NCBI GenBank assembly: GCA_012026675.1
Contig: VEPA01000172.1
Coordinates: forward strand, 1 to 33,013
From: Betaproteobacteria bacterium
Lineage (GTDB): Bacteria; Pseudomonadota; Gammaproteobacteria; Burkholderiales; Rhodocyclaceae
DNA length: 33,013 nucleotides
Direction: 5' to 3'
Below, one piece after another: positions 22,725-31,179 of this stretch. The first letter of the stretch is position 1; each line of letters begins with the position of its first letter. Made by a program: the position numbers and the translations under genes. The notes below the pieces were generated by a model. It did not search any database, was not told the DNA's origin, and was given only the letters and a program-made list of their open reading frames with translations.

Positions 22725-23329
22725 CCAAGAAATACAGCTACACCACGGCCGAAGACCTGGCACAGATGGCAGCCACCCTGCGCACCATTAGCGAATCCAT
22801 TGGCTGCACCGCGAGCCGGCGCCAGCCTTTCATCGATACCGCCGACAAGATCGATGCCTTCCTGGACGGCCAGCAACCCGCCGCCAAGGTGGCGATGGAA
22901 GACGCGATCCGCTCTATACAGGCAGACATCGCCAGCGAAGCGGATCGGCACGGCCGGCTTGATGCGCTGTACCGCCGCCTGGATGACGCGCGCAACAACG
23001 ACAAGCCCGGCGCATGGCGGCAGGCGATGCTGCGGACCTTGATGTTGCTGACGCATGACCAGATCCGCTACCTGGCTGAGATTGTCGAGCGGTTCGCCTA
23101 CACGCAGGAACCGGTCGACGTCGATGTGCTGGGCGATCAGCTTGACGCTGCTTTCGATGCGCAGGATCCGCGCGCCTGGTGCGATACCGCCGTGCAGCTG
23201 CTGCCGCAACTGTCAGATGATTTGCTGCTGGTGGTTATGGGCGCGATGAACGATGCGCTGGTCAGTCAGGCATGCGGCGCAATCGATACCCTGATTGAAA
23301 TGCCGGCGGCGTCGGAGACGCGGCAATGA
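22721..23329 (+). CDS. Hypothetical helical phage protein
   Basis: A 202-residue acidic, mostly helical protein (TAEDLAQMAATLRTISESIG; KVAMEDAIRSIQADIASEADRHGRLDALYRRL; DQIRYLAEIVERFAYTQEPVDVDVLGDQLDAAFDAQDPRAW). No domain is recognised. Four-base ATGA overlaps on both sides tie it to the JAMM and tail-like genes in a single operon. Confidence 0.7.
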   Translation: MTKKYSYTTAEDLAQMAATLRTISESIGCTASRRQPFIDTADKIDAFLDGQQPAAKVAMEDAIRSIQADIASEADRHGRLDALYRRLDDARNNDKPGAWRQAMLRTLMLLTHDQIRYLAEIVERFAYTQEPVDVDVLGDQLDAAFDAQDPRAWCDTAVQLLPQLSDDLLLVVMGAMNDALVSQACGAIDTLIEMPAASETRQ

Positions 23330-23997
23330 TCAAGGTCACGGTAGAGAAAGCCGGAACCCTGAGCATGCTAGGGAACCTGCAGAAGCAGGTCCGGTTCGCC
23401 ACTGCCAAGGCATTGACGCGCACGGCGCAGGCCGTGCAGCGCGCCATCCCTGCCGCCCTGGAGCGCGACCTTGACCGCCCGAACCAATTCACCAAGCAAG
23501 GCACGTTCATTACCCCGGCGCGCCGTGACAAGCTGGAGGCGGTGATCGGGTTCAAGGATCGCCAGGCCAGATACATGCGACTGCAGATCGAGGGCGGTGT
23601 CCGCTCGCCTGGTGCGCGCGGCATCAAGCTGCCGGGCAATGTGACGCTCGACCAGTACGGCAACATCCCGCGCGGCGTGATCGCCAAGCTGATCGCCTCA
23701 GCGCGAACCGGCAAGTACGGCGCCGCCGTCAAGACGCGCCTGGGCATCAATGCGCGCGGCAAGGCGCCGTCCGACCTATCCCTGTTCTATGGCCAACCCA
23801 AGAACCGGCGTGATCTGCCTGTCGGCATCTATCGCCGCATGCCCAATGGAATCATTCCGGTGATCGTCTTCAGTCAGAAGACTGCGAAGTACCGGCCCCG
23901 CTTCAAGTTCCGCGAACTGGCCGAGCGCGTAGTGCGCGACACCTTCGCTACCGAGTTCGATAGCGCGCTGGCCGATGCCATTAGGTCGGCGCGGTGA
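23326..23997 (+). CDS. Phage tail-completion-like protein (GpZ-like)
   Basis: A 223-residue strongly basic protein. The N-terminal pattern KQVRFATAKALTRTAQAVQRAIPAALERDLDRPNQFTKQGTFITPARRDKLEAVIGFKDRQARYMRLQIEGG is like phage minor tail or head-tail completion proteins of the GpZ type. The C-terminal half is Arg/Lys rich (FYGQPKNRRDLPVGIYRR; KTAKYRPRFKFRELAERV). In lambda-like phages such a gene sits after the portal and capsid genes; here it precedes the terminase, which is unusual. The assignment is from pattern and may be wrong. A palindrome begins right after its stop. Confidence 0.45.
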   Translation: MIKVTVEKAGTLSMLGNLQKQVRFATAKALTRTAQAVQRAIPAALERDLDRPNQFTKQGTFITPARRDKLEAVIGFKDRQARYMRLQIEGGVRSPGARGIKLPGNVTLDQYGNIPRGVIAKLIASARTGKYGAAVKTRLGINARGKAPSDLSLFYGQPKNRRDLPVGIYRRMPNGIIPVIVFSQKTAKYRPRFKFRELAERVVRDTFATEFDSALADAIRSAR

Positions 23998-24012
23998 TTG
24001 ACAGCATGTCAA
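23998..24012. promoter_or_regulatory. TTGACA palindrome before the terminase genes
   Basis: A perfect dyad TTGACA-GCA-TGTCAA lies directly after the stop of the tail-like gene, 76 bases before the terminase small-subunit start. TTGACA equals the sigma-70 -35 consensus, but no -10 is seen at 15-19 bases. It could be an operator or activator site for the packaging genes. The 91-base gap might also hold a packaging (cos/pac) site. Confidence 0.45.
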
Positions 24013-24088
24013 GTGCGCGGGTCCTCTCTGGGCTTTACACCGGGGGTCTATTCGCGCGGCGATCAATTCCTACCCATAGAAAAAAACC

Positions 24089-24487
24089 ATGAATAAGCAA
24101 ACGCTTATAGACGGTAAAAGCAAGCCTGCGAAAACCCCGAAAATCGCCTCTGGACAAGGCGGCGCGCGTCCTGGCGCCGGCCGCAAAGAGGGCGTGGAAG
24201 TCAGCAGCAAGGCGTACCAGTTGTACAACACGGCCAGGGCCAAGAAAACGGTGCACGAGGCCAAGCTGGCAGAGTACGAGGAGCGCGAGAAGGCCGGTCA
24301 GCTGATCGAGGTTGATCTGGTGCGCAACGAGTGGCAGCAGATCCTTGCCAACGTCCGCGCCAAGCTGTTGAGCCTGCCAACGAAACTGGCCGCGCAAGCG
24401 CTGGGCGCCAATACCCTGGCGGAAATGGAAGCCCTGCTGGCCGACGCAGTGTACGAAGCCCTGCAGGAACTTGCCGCCGATGCGTAA
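24089..24487 (+). CDS. terS: Phage terminase small subunit
   Basis: A 132-residue protein with the basic glycine-rich motif GGARPGAGRKEG near residue 24, typical of small terminase subunits. A helical coiled segment follows (ARAKKTVHEAKLAEYEEREKAGQLIEVDLVRNEWQQILANVRAKLLSLPTKLAAQALGANTLAEMEALL). It should bind the packaging site on concatemeric DNA and bring in the large subunit, which overlaps its 3' end. No strong ribosome site precedes the ATG, although an A-rich tract does. Confidence 0.85.
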   Translation: MNKQTLIDGKSKPAKTPKIASGQGGARPGAGRKEGVEVSSKAYQLYNTARAKKTVHEAKLAEYEEREKAGQLIEVDLVRNEWQQILANVRAKLLSLPTKLAAQALGANTLAEMEALLADAVYEALQELAADA

Positions 24488-26354
24488 CGCCGCTGCGATC
24501 ATCAGCCAGTTGCGCCAGGATGCGCTGCGCACGCTGACGCCGCCGCCGCGCCTGACCATCAGCGAATGGGCCGACCGATACCGCCGCCTGTCGCCGGAAT
24601 CGTCGGCTGAGCCCGGCCAGTTCCGCACCAGTCGCGCGGAGTACCAGCGCGGCATCATGGACGCCGTGACCGATCCCACTGTTGACCGCCTGGCGGTGAT
24701 GAGTAGTGCGCAGATCGGCAAGACCGCCGTGCTGGAAAACGTGATCGGCTACTACATCAGCCAGGACCCGGCGCCGATCCTGGTGCTGATGCCTACCTTG
24801 GAAATGGCGCAGGCGTTTTCGAAAGACCGGTTGTCGACGATGCTGCGCGATACGCCGATCCTGCGCGGCCAGGTGAAAGACCCGCGATCCCGCGACAGCG
24901 GGAACACGATGCTGCACAAAACCTTTGCCGGCGGACATATCACGCTCACTGGCGCGAACAGCCCGGCGAATCTGGCCAGCCGCCCGATTCGCATTGTCCT
25001 GGGCGATGAAATCGACCGCTACCCGGCCAGCGCCGGCAGCGAAGGCGATCCAGTCAATCTGGCGATCAAGCGAACAGCCACGTTCTGGAACCGGAAGATC
25101 ATCCTGACCAGTACGCCGACGATCAAGGGTCTGTCCCGCATCGAACACGCCTTTGAAAACTCCGACCAGCGGCGCTATCACGTTCCCTGTCCCGACTGCG
25201 GCGAGTACCAGGTGCTGGCTTGGGCGAACGTCCGCTGGGACGAAGACAGGCCGGAAACGGCGCACTACGTCTGCGAGCATTGCGGCAGCTGCATCGATGA
25301 GCGCCACAAGACCGCCATGCTGATGGCCGGCCAGTGGATTGCCGGCGCGCCATTTACCGGCACGGCCGGCTTTCACCTGTCCGAACTGTATTCGCCCTGG
25401 CGCCGCTGGTCCGATGTTGCCGCCGACTTCCTGCAGGCAAAGCACGGCGGATCCGAAATGTTGAAGACGTGGGTGAACACCAGCCTGGGCGAACCGTGGG
25501 AAGACCAGGGTGATGCGGTGGAGCCGGTCGGGCTGATGGCGCGCCTGGAAGAATACGAGCGCGACGACATTCCGCAACTGGCAGTTTCCGCTGGCGTCGA
25601 CGTGCAGAAAGACCGCATCGAGTGCAGCGTGGTGGCCTGGGGCGGCGGCGAGGAGGCGTGGTTGCTGGAGCATGCCGTACTGCCCGGCGACACCGCCCGC
25701 CCCGAGATTTGGCAGGATCTGCACGAGTTGCTGACGGACCACGAGCCGCATGCCGTGGCGATCGATTCCGGCTTCAACAGCAGCATGGTTTACACGTTCT
25801 GCGAGCGCCGCCGGTTCGCTTTCGCCATCAAGGGCGCGTCCGGATTCGACCGGCCGGTGGTGGAGGACGCAACCAAGCGCGCCAGGCGTCTGCGCAACCG
25901 GCGCAAGATCGGCGGCAGCCCGGTGCAGATCATCGGCGTCGACCAGGCCAAGGTGCTGGTGCACTCGCGGCTGCGCCAGGTGCAGCCCGGCCCCGGCTAT
26001 ATCCACTTCAGCGAGGCCGCCGGCTGCGACGATGAATACTTCGCCCAGCTGACCGCAGAGAAGCTGGTGGTGAAGCACCACAGAGGGCGCGCGAGCCAGG
26101 AATGGGTGCAGCAGCGCCCGCGCAATGAAGCGCTGGATTCGTTCGTCTATGCGCTGGCGGCTCTGCGCCTATGGGGCGGCCTGGCTGCCGTGATCGCCCG
26201 CAAGGAACGCGCAGCCGCGATGCCGGCCGGCGAAGCGCCGGCACCATCCCCGGCGCGCCGGCAATTGGATCAGATCATCAAGGACCGCAAGCGCCAGATG
26301 AATGGCGTAACCCGCGGTTCCGGTAGTTTCGTATCGTCCTGGCGCAACAACTGA
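24480..26354 (+). CDS. terL: Phage terminase large subunit (GpA family)
   Basis: A 624-residue packaging ATPase and nuclease. The ATPase part has a variant Walker A SSAQIGKT (75-82) and Walker B IRIVLGDEID (170-179). A zinc-binding segment (CPDCGEYQ ... CEHCGSC) lies in the middle, as in lambda GpA relatives. The nuclease part includes VSAGVDVQKDRIECSVVAWG near residue 372, AIDSGFNSSMV and the late NEALDSFVYALAAL. All catalytic segments look intact, so it should package DNA into a prohead. No portal or capsid gene follows, which is striking. The ATG overlaps the terS stop region. Confidence 0.92.
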   Translation: MRNAAAIISQLRQDALRTLTPPPRLTISEWADRYRRLSPESSAEPGQFRTSRAEYQRGIMDAVTDPTVDRLAVMSSAQIGKTAVLENVIGYYISQDPAPILVLMPTLEMAQAFSKDRLSTMLRDTPILRGQVKDPRSRDSGNTMLHKTFAGGHITLTGANSPANLASRPIRIVLGDEIDRYPASAGSEGDPVNLAIKRTATFWNRKIILTSTPTIKGLSRIEHAFENSDQRRYHVPCPDCGEYQVLAWANVRWDEDRPETAHYVCEHCGSCIDERHKTAMLMAGQWIAGAPFTGTAGFHLSELYSPWRRWSDVAADFLQAKHGGSEMLKTWVNTSLGEPWEDQGDAVEPVGLMARLEEYERDDIPQLAVSAGVDVQKDRIECSVVAWGGGEEAWLLEHAVLPGDTARPEIWQDLHELLTDHEPHAVAIDSGFNSSMVYTFCERRRFAFAIKGASGFDRPVVEDATKRARRLRNRRKIGGSPVQIIGVDQAKVLVHSRLRQVQPGPGYIHFSEAAGCDDEYFAQLTAEKLVVKHHRGRASQEWVQQRPRNEALDSFVYALAALRLWGGLAAVIARKERAAAMPAGEAPAPSPARRQLDQIIKDRKRQMNGVTRGSGSFVSSWRNN

Positions 26355-26357
26355 CGC

Positions 26358-26591
26358 ATGAGCCATTCTCCTTTTCGATATGGCGACATTGCCACGCTGG
26401 AGGAGGTTGCCGCCGCGTTGGGCGTATCCAAGGCGCGGGCGTACCAGATCGAATGCGTTGCCCTGCGCCATTTCCGCGAACGGTTCCTGGCAAGGCTGCA
26501 CCAGAAGGGCGTCGGCATCGGCGACCTGTTCGCGCTTCTTGAACCAATCCCAAGGAACAGCAACGGGATGATCGAGCGTCTTCTTGACTGA
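26358..26591 (+). CDS. Sigma-70 region-4-like HTH protein
   Basis: A 77-residue protein made almost entirely of an HTH like region 4.2 of sigma-70 factors (TLEEVAAALGVSKARAYQIECVALRHFRERF, residues 13-43). It has no region 2. It starts three bases after the terL stop and so is likely in the same transcript. Such a protein could steer RNA polymerase to late promoters, act as an anti-sigma decoy or simply bind DNA. In ordinary prophages this slot usually holds head-tail joining or portal genes. Confidence 0.6.
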   Translation: MSHSPFRYGDIATLEEVAAALGVSKARAYQIECVALRHFRERFLARLHQKGVGIGDLFALLEPIPRNSNGMIERLLD

Positions 26592-26595
26592 TCCC

Positions 26596-26925
26596 ATGGC
26601 GCACAGCACGCCAAAACTCTGCCCGCGCTGCCGGATGCCCGCTGCAGCCTTGGGACAAGCCTTTGCCGCCGTCTCCGACGATGGCCAGCGCTGTGGCGTG
26701 GTGGCGATCTGCGCCCGCTGCATGGCAGACTACTGTCGGTTGCCAACGAAGGCCCGCAAGGGTTTGTGCATTGCCCTGGAGCGGGCGCTAGACGATCCCG
26801 GCCGTTACACCGCCGTCCTGTTTGATGACATCGGCGCAGCTGAGCTGGCGACCGCGTTGCTGGGGCATCCCGAATGGTCGGCGGCGACTTTGGCGGCGCT
26901 GGGGTGGGGCAAAACGCCAGCTTGA
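26596..26925 (+). CDS. Hypothetical protein with CxxC motifs
   Basis: A 109-residue protein. Two CxxC pairs (CPRCRMP near residue 9 and CARCMADY near residue 45) are about 35 residues apart, consistent with a zinc ribbon. The C-terminal half is helical (TKARKGLCIALERALDDPGRYTAVLFDDIGAAELATALLGHPEW). The chosen ATG at 26,596 follows the previous stop; an in-frame TTG at 26,584 would overlap it. It is the last gene before attR. The function is unknown. Confidence 0.6.
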   Translation: MAHSTPKLCPRCRMPAAALGQAFAAVSDDGQRCGVVAICARCMADYCRLPTKARKGLCIALERALDDPGRYTAVLFDDIGAAELATALLGHPEWSAATLAALGWGKTPA

Positions 26926-26962
26926 TCTGGTCGCATTGAAGTAAGTGATTTTGATGGTCGGG

Positions 26963-26985
26963 AATCGATTACAAGGAGCGTACAC
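26963..26985 (+). repeat. Element-terminal 23-bp repeat, right copy
   Basis: Matches 13,143-13,165 at 21 of 23 positions in the same orientation (shared core GGAGCGTACAC). It sits 56 bases before the attR core in the gap after the last element gene. Confidence 0.6.
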
Positions 26986-26990
26986 CGGCC

Positions 26991-27034
26991 AGAAAAAGAG
27001 AAAGGGGTTAGTGGATGCTATCCGCTAACCCCTT
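26991..27034 (-). terminator. Element-borne terminator for the restored tRNA-Asn
   Basis: A 15-bp stem (27,002-27,016 with 27,020-27,034, one mismatch) closes a three-base loop. On the minus strand it is followed by CTTTCTCTTTTTCT. It begins only nine bases past the tRNA CCA end, so it would stop the tRNA transcript. It belongs to the element and replaces the native terminator that was displaced to 12,916-12,942. Confidence 0.75.
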
Positions 27035-27040
27035 GCAGTA

Positions 27041-27089
27041 TCTGGCTCCTCGACCTGGGCTCGAACCAGGGACCTACGGATTAACAGTC
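27041..27089 (+). repeat. attR: 49-bp repeat within tRNA-Asn
   Basis: Identical to attL at 12,968-13,016. It supplies the 3' part of the functional tRNA-Asn gene, so the gene is restored by the element's copy after integration. Confidence 0.92.
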
Positions 27090-27118
27090 CGGCGCTCTAC
27101 CGACTGAGCTATCGAGGA
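27043..27118 (-). tRNA. tRNA-Asn (anticodon GTT)
   Basis: A complete 76-base cloverleaf on the minus strand: acceptor TCCTCGA/TCGAGGA, D-arm with AGCTCAGTCGGTAGAGC, anticodon loop CTGTTAA with GTT, T-arm CTGGTTCGAGCCCAG and an encoded CCA. It closely resembles E. coli tRNA-Asn. The 3' 47 bases come from the integrated element. A consensus-like promoter lies just upstream and an element-derived terminator follows. Confidence 0.97.
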
Positions 27119-27135
27119 ATATTCAAGAGGCGCGG

Positions 27136-27164
27136 ATTATAGCCGCGCCGGCTTGTGCTCGCAA
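27136..27164 (-). promoter_or_regulatory. Promoter of tRNA-Asn
   Basis: On the minus strand TTGCGA (27,164-27,159), a 17-base spacer and a perfect TATAAT (27,141-27,136) point to a start about 10-12 bases before the tRNA. The bases after the -10 are GC-rich (CCGCGCC), the kind of discriminator linked to stringent control of stable RNAs. A 7-bp GC inverted repeat spans the -10 (27,129-27,149). Confidence 0.75.
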
Positions 27165-27167
27165 TAG

Positions 27168-27203
27168 TCTCGCTATTTCAGTCTCGCTAATTCTCGCTAT
27201 TTC
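27168..27203 (+). repeat. Three 12-bp repeats across the tyrB stop
   Basis: TCTCGCTATTTC at 27,168-27,179, TCTCGCTAATTC at 27,182-27,193 and TCTCGCTATTTC at 27,192-27,203 (the last two overlap by two bases). The third spans the tyrB stop codon. They probably arose by slippage and have no evident function. Confidence 0.5.
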
Positions 27204-28399
27204 TTCAGCACCGTTGCGATGGCCTTGGCGACGTAGTCGATGTTGCGCGTGTTGAGCGCGGCGACGCAGATGCGGCCGGTGCTGACGGCGTAGATGCCGA
27301 ACTCGGCACGCAGTTTTTCGACCTGTTCGGCATTGAGTCCGGTGTAGCTGAACATGCCGCGCTGGACCTTGATGAAGTCGAAGCCCGTGGCGCCGGCGGC
27401 GATGAGCTTGTCGACCAGGCTCATGCGCATGGCGCGGATGCGCTCGCGCATGCCGGCCAGTTCGTCTTCCCACTGCTGGCGCAGTTCAGGGTTGGAGAGC
27501 ACGGCGGCGACCACGGCACCGCCGTGGGTGGGCGGGTTGCTGTAGTTGGTGCGGATGACGCGCTTGACCTGCGACAGCACGCGGGCCGATTCGTCCTTGC
27601 CGGCGGTGATGAGGGGCAGCGCGCCGACGCGCTCGCCATACAGCGAGAAGGACTTGGAAAAGCTGCTGGAGACCAGGAACTGCAGGCCGGAGGCGGCGAA
27701 CAGGTCGAGTGCAATGGCGTCTGGCTTGATGCCGTCGGCGAAGCCCTGGTAGGCCATGTCGATGAAGGCGACGAGGTCGCGCTGCTTGACCAGTTCGACC
27801 ACTTCGGCCCACTGGGCGGCCGAGAGGTCGGCGCCGGTGGGGTTGTGGCAGCAGGCGTGCAGCACGACGATGGACTTGGCCGGCATCGCGGCCAGCGCGG
27901 CCTTCATGCCGGCGAAGTTGACGCCGCGCGTTGCCGGGTCGTAGTAGGCGTAGTTCTCGACCGTGAAGCCGGCCGATTCGAACAGGGCGCGGTGGTTTTC
28001 CCAGCTCGGGTCGCTGATGTAGACGCTGGAACCGGGCAGCAGGCGCTTCAGGTAGTCGGCGCCGACCTTGAGCGCGCCGGTGCCGCCCAGGCATTCGCAG
28101 GTGATGGCGCGGCCGGCGGCGAGGAGTGCGGAATCCTGGCCGAAGAGCAGGTTTTGCACCGCGTTGTTGTAGGCCGGGATGCCTTCGATGGGCTGGTAGC
28201 CGCGTGCCGGCTGGGTTTCCAGGCGTGCCTTCTCGGCGGTCTTTACGGCGGCCAGCAGCGGGATTTTGCCGTCGTCGCCGAAGTAGACGCCGACGCCGAG
28301 GTTAACCTTTTTCGGATTCGGGTCGGCATTGAAGGCTTCGTTGAGACCCAGGATGGGGTCGCGGGGGGCCATTTCGACGGCGGCGAAGAGTGAGGACAT
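27197..28399 (-). CDS. tyrB: Aromatic/aspartate aminotransferase (class I PLP)
   Basis: A 400-residue class Ia aminotransferase. Motifs in order: NLGVGVYFGDDGKIPLL near the N-terminus, ARGYQPIEGIPAYN, CHNPTG (N186 binds PLP), FIDMAYQGF (D214, Y217), SSSFSKSFSLYGERVG (K249 forms the Schiff base), and RGMFSYTGLNAEQVEKLR and TGRICVAALN near the C-terminus. It transfers amino groups between aromatic or acidic amino acids and 2-oxoglutarate. Aspartate and tyrosine enzymes cannot be separated with certainty from sequence alone. GGAG seven bases before the ATG at 28,399 fixes the start; the longer frame runs into the intergenic region. It is divergent from uvrB across 150 bases. Confidence 0.92.
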   Translation of the reverse strand: MSSLFAAVEMAPRDPILGLNEAFNADPNPKKVNLGVGVYFGDDGKIPLLAAVKTAEKARLETQPARGYQPIEGIPAYNNAVQNLLFGQDSALLAAGRAITCECLGGTGALKVGADYLKRLLPGSSVYISDPSWENHRALFESAGFTVENYAYYDPATRGVNFAGMKAALAAMPAKSIVVLHACCHNPTGADLSAAQWAEVVELVKQRDLVAFIDMAYQGFADGIKPDAIALDLFAASGLQFLVSSSFSKSFSLYGERVGALPLITAGKDESARVLSQVKRVIRTNYSNPPTHGGAVVAAVLSNPELRQQWEDELAGMRERIRAMRMSLVDKLIAAGATGFDFIKVQRGMFSYTGLNAEQVEKLRAEFGIYAVSTGRICVAALNTRNIDYVAKAIATVLKK

Positions 28400-28549
28400 G
28401 AATGCTCCGGGTACGGGTAGGTTGTGAAAGTCGGCGCTGGCGCTACGGCAATTCAATGCTGCGATGCGAAGCGCGCAATAATACCTGAATGCCGGGGCGA
28501 CTTCGATCAGGACTTGCCCTGGTTTCGATAAGCAAAACAGGGTGTTCGT

Positions 28550-30621
<2,072 letters not shown>

Positions 30622-30622
<1 letters not shown>

Positions 30623-31131
30623 TGCCGCGCCGCATACTGTTCGTCTGCACCGGCAATATCTGTCGCTCGCCGACGGCGGAAGGCGTGGCGCGCCGGCTGG
30701 CGGAGAAGATGGGGCTCGACGAGGCCTTCGAATTCGATTCCGCAGGCACCCATGGCTACCACGTCGGCGACACGCCGGATCCGCGTACCGTCACCGCGGC
30801 GGCAAGGCGCGGCTACGAGCTCGCGCATCTGCGCGCGCGGCGCGTGACGGAGTTCGACTTCATCCGCTTCGACCACGTGATCGCCATGGGGCGCGACCAC
30901 CTCGAGTGGCTCAAACGCGCCTGTCCGCAGCTGTACCACGACAAGCTCGCTCTGCTGCTGGAGTTCAGCGAACGCTTCGAGGATGACGAGGTGCCCGATC
31001 CCTATTACGGCGGAATGGAAGGTTTCGAAGAGGTTCTTGACCTGGTCGAGGAGGCGGTGATGCAGATGTTGCTCAGGCTGAGTTCCCAGCGACGGGATAC
31101 GGGCTCCGGCAATCCTTCTGGGACACAATAA
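30622..31131 (+). CDS. Low-molecular-weight protein tyrosine phosphatase
   Basis: A 169-residue enzyme with the N-terminal P-loop VCTGNICRSP (C9-x5-R15), catalytic and signature loop DPYYGG near residue 123, and FDSAGTHGYHVGDTPDPR, as in LMW-PTPs. It hydrolyses phosphotyrosine in the cytoplasm. The ATG overlaps the uvrB stop (TGATG), so the two are translationally coupled. This pairing is common in betaproteobacteria. The C-terminal 12 residues are a variable tail. Confidence 0.93.
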
Positions 31132-31159
31132 ACAACGGGCACCCTCGGGTGCCCGTTGT
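31132..31159. terminator. Bidirectional terminator between phosphatase and rne
   Basis: A perfect 13-bp stem (ACAACGGGCACCC and its complement) with a two-base spacer begins immediately after the phosphatase stop and ends 21 bases before the rne stop. T-rich sequence follows on both strands (TGTCTTG and TGTTTATT), so it can serve both convergent genes. Confidence 0.85.
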
Positions 31160-31179
31160 CTTGCTGCGCTTGCGGTCTG

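Larger units (their letters stand above)
12968..27089 (+). mobile_element. 14.1-kb integrative phage-derived element in tRNA-Asn
   Basis: The limits are a perfect 49-bp direct repeat (12,968-13,016 and 27,041-27,089) that equals the 3' part of tRNA-Asn from the anticodon loop to the CCA plus two bases. A tyrosine integrase gene begins 165 bases inside the left end. Nearly all genes read left to right in a tightly packed order: integration, toxin-antitoxin, replication/recombination, packaging. There is a terminase pair but no portal, capsid, protease, tail-tube or lysis gene. Excision between repeats would release a circle of about 14,073 bases. It may be a phage satellite carrying its own terminase or a prophage that lost its late genes. 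Confidence 0.9.

Noticed and set aside
24201-26081. 626-codon minus-strand open frame
   Set aside because: Antisense to terS-terL; composition is typical of a mirror frame and no motif is seen.
28400-28549. LexA box before uvrB
   Set aside because: No CTG-N10-CAG dyad is present; the only CTG...CAG pair noted has a 16-base spacer.
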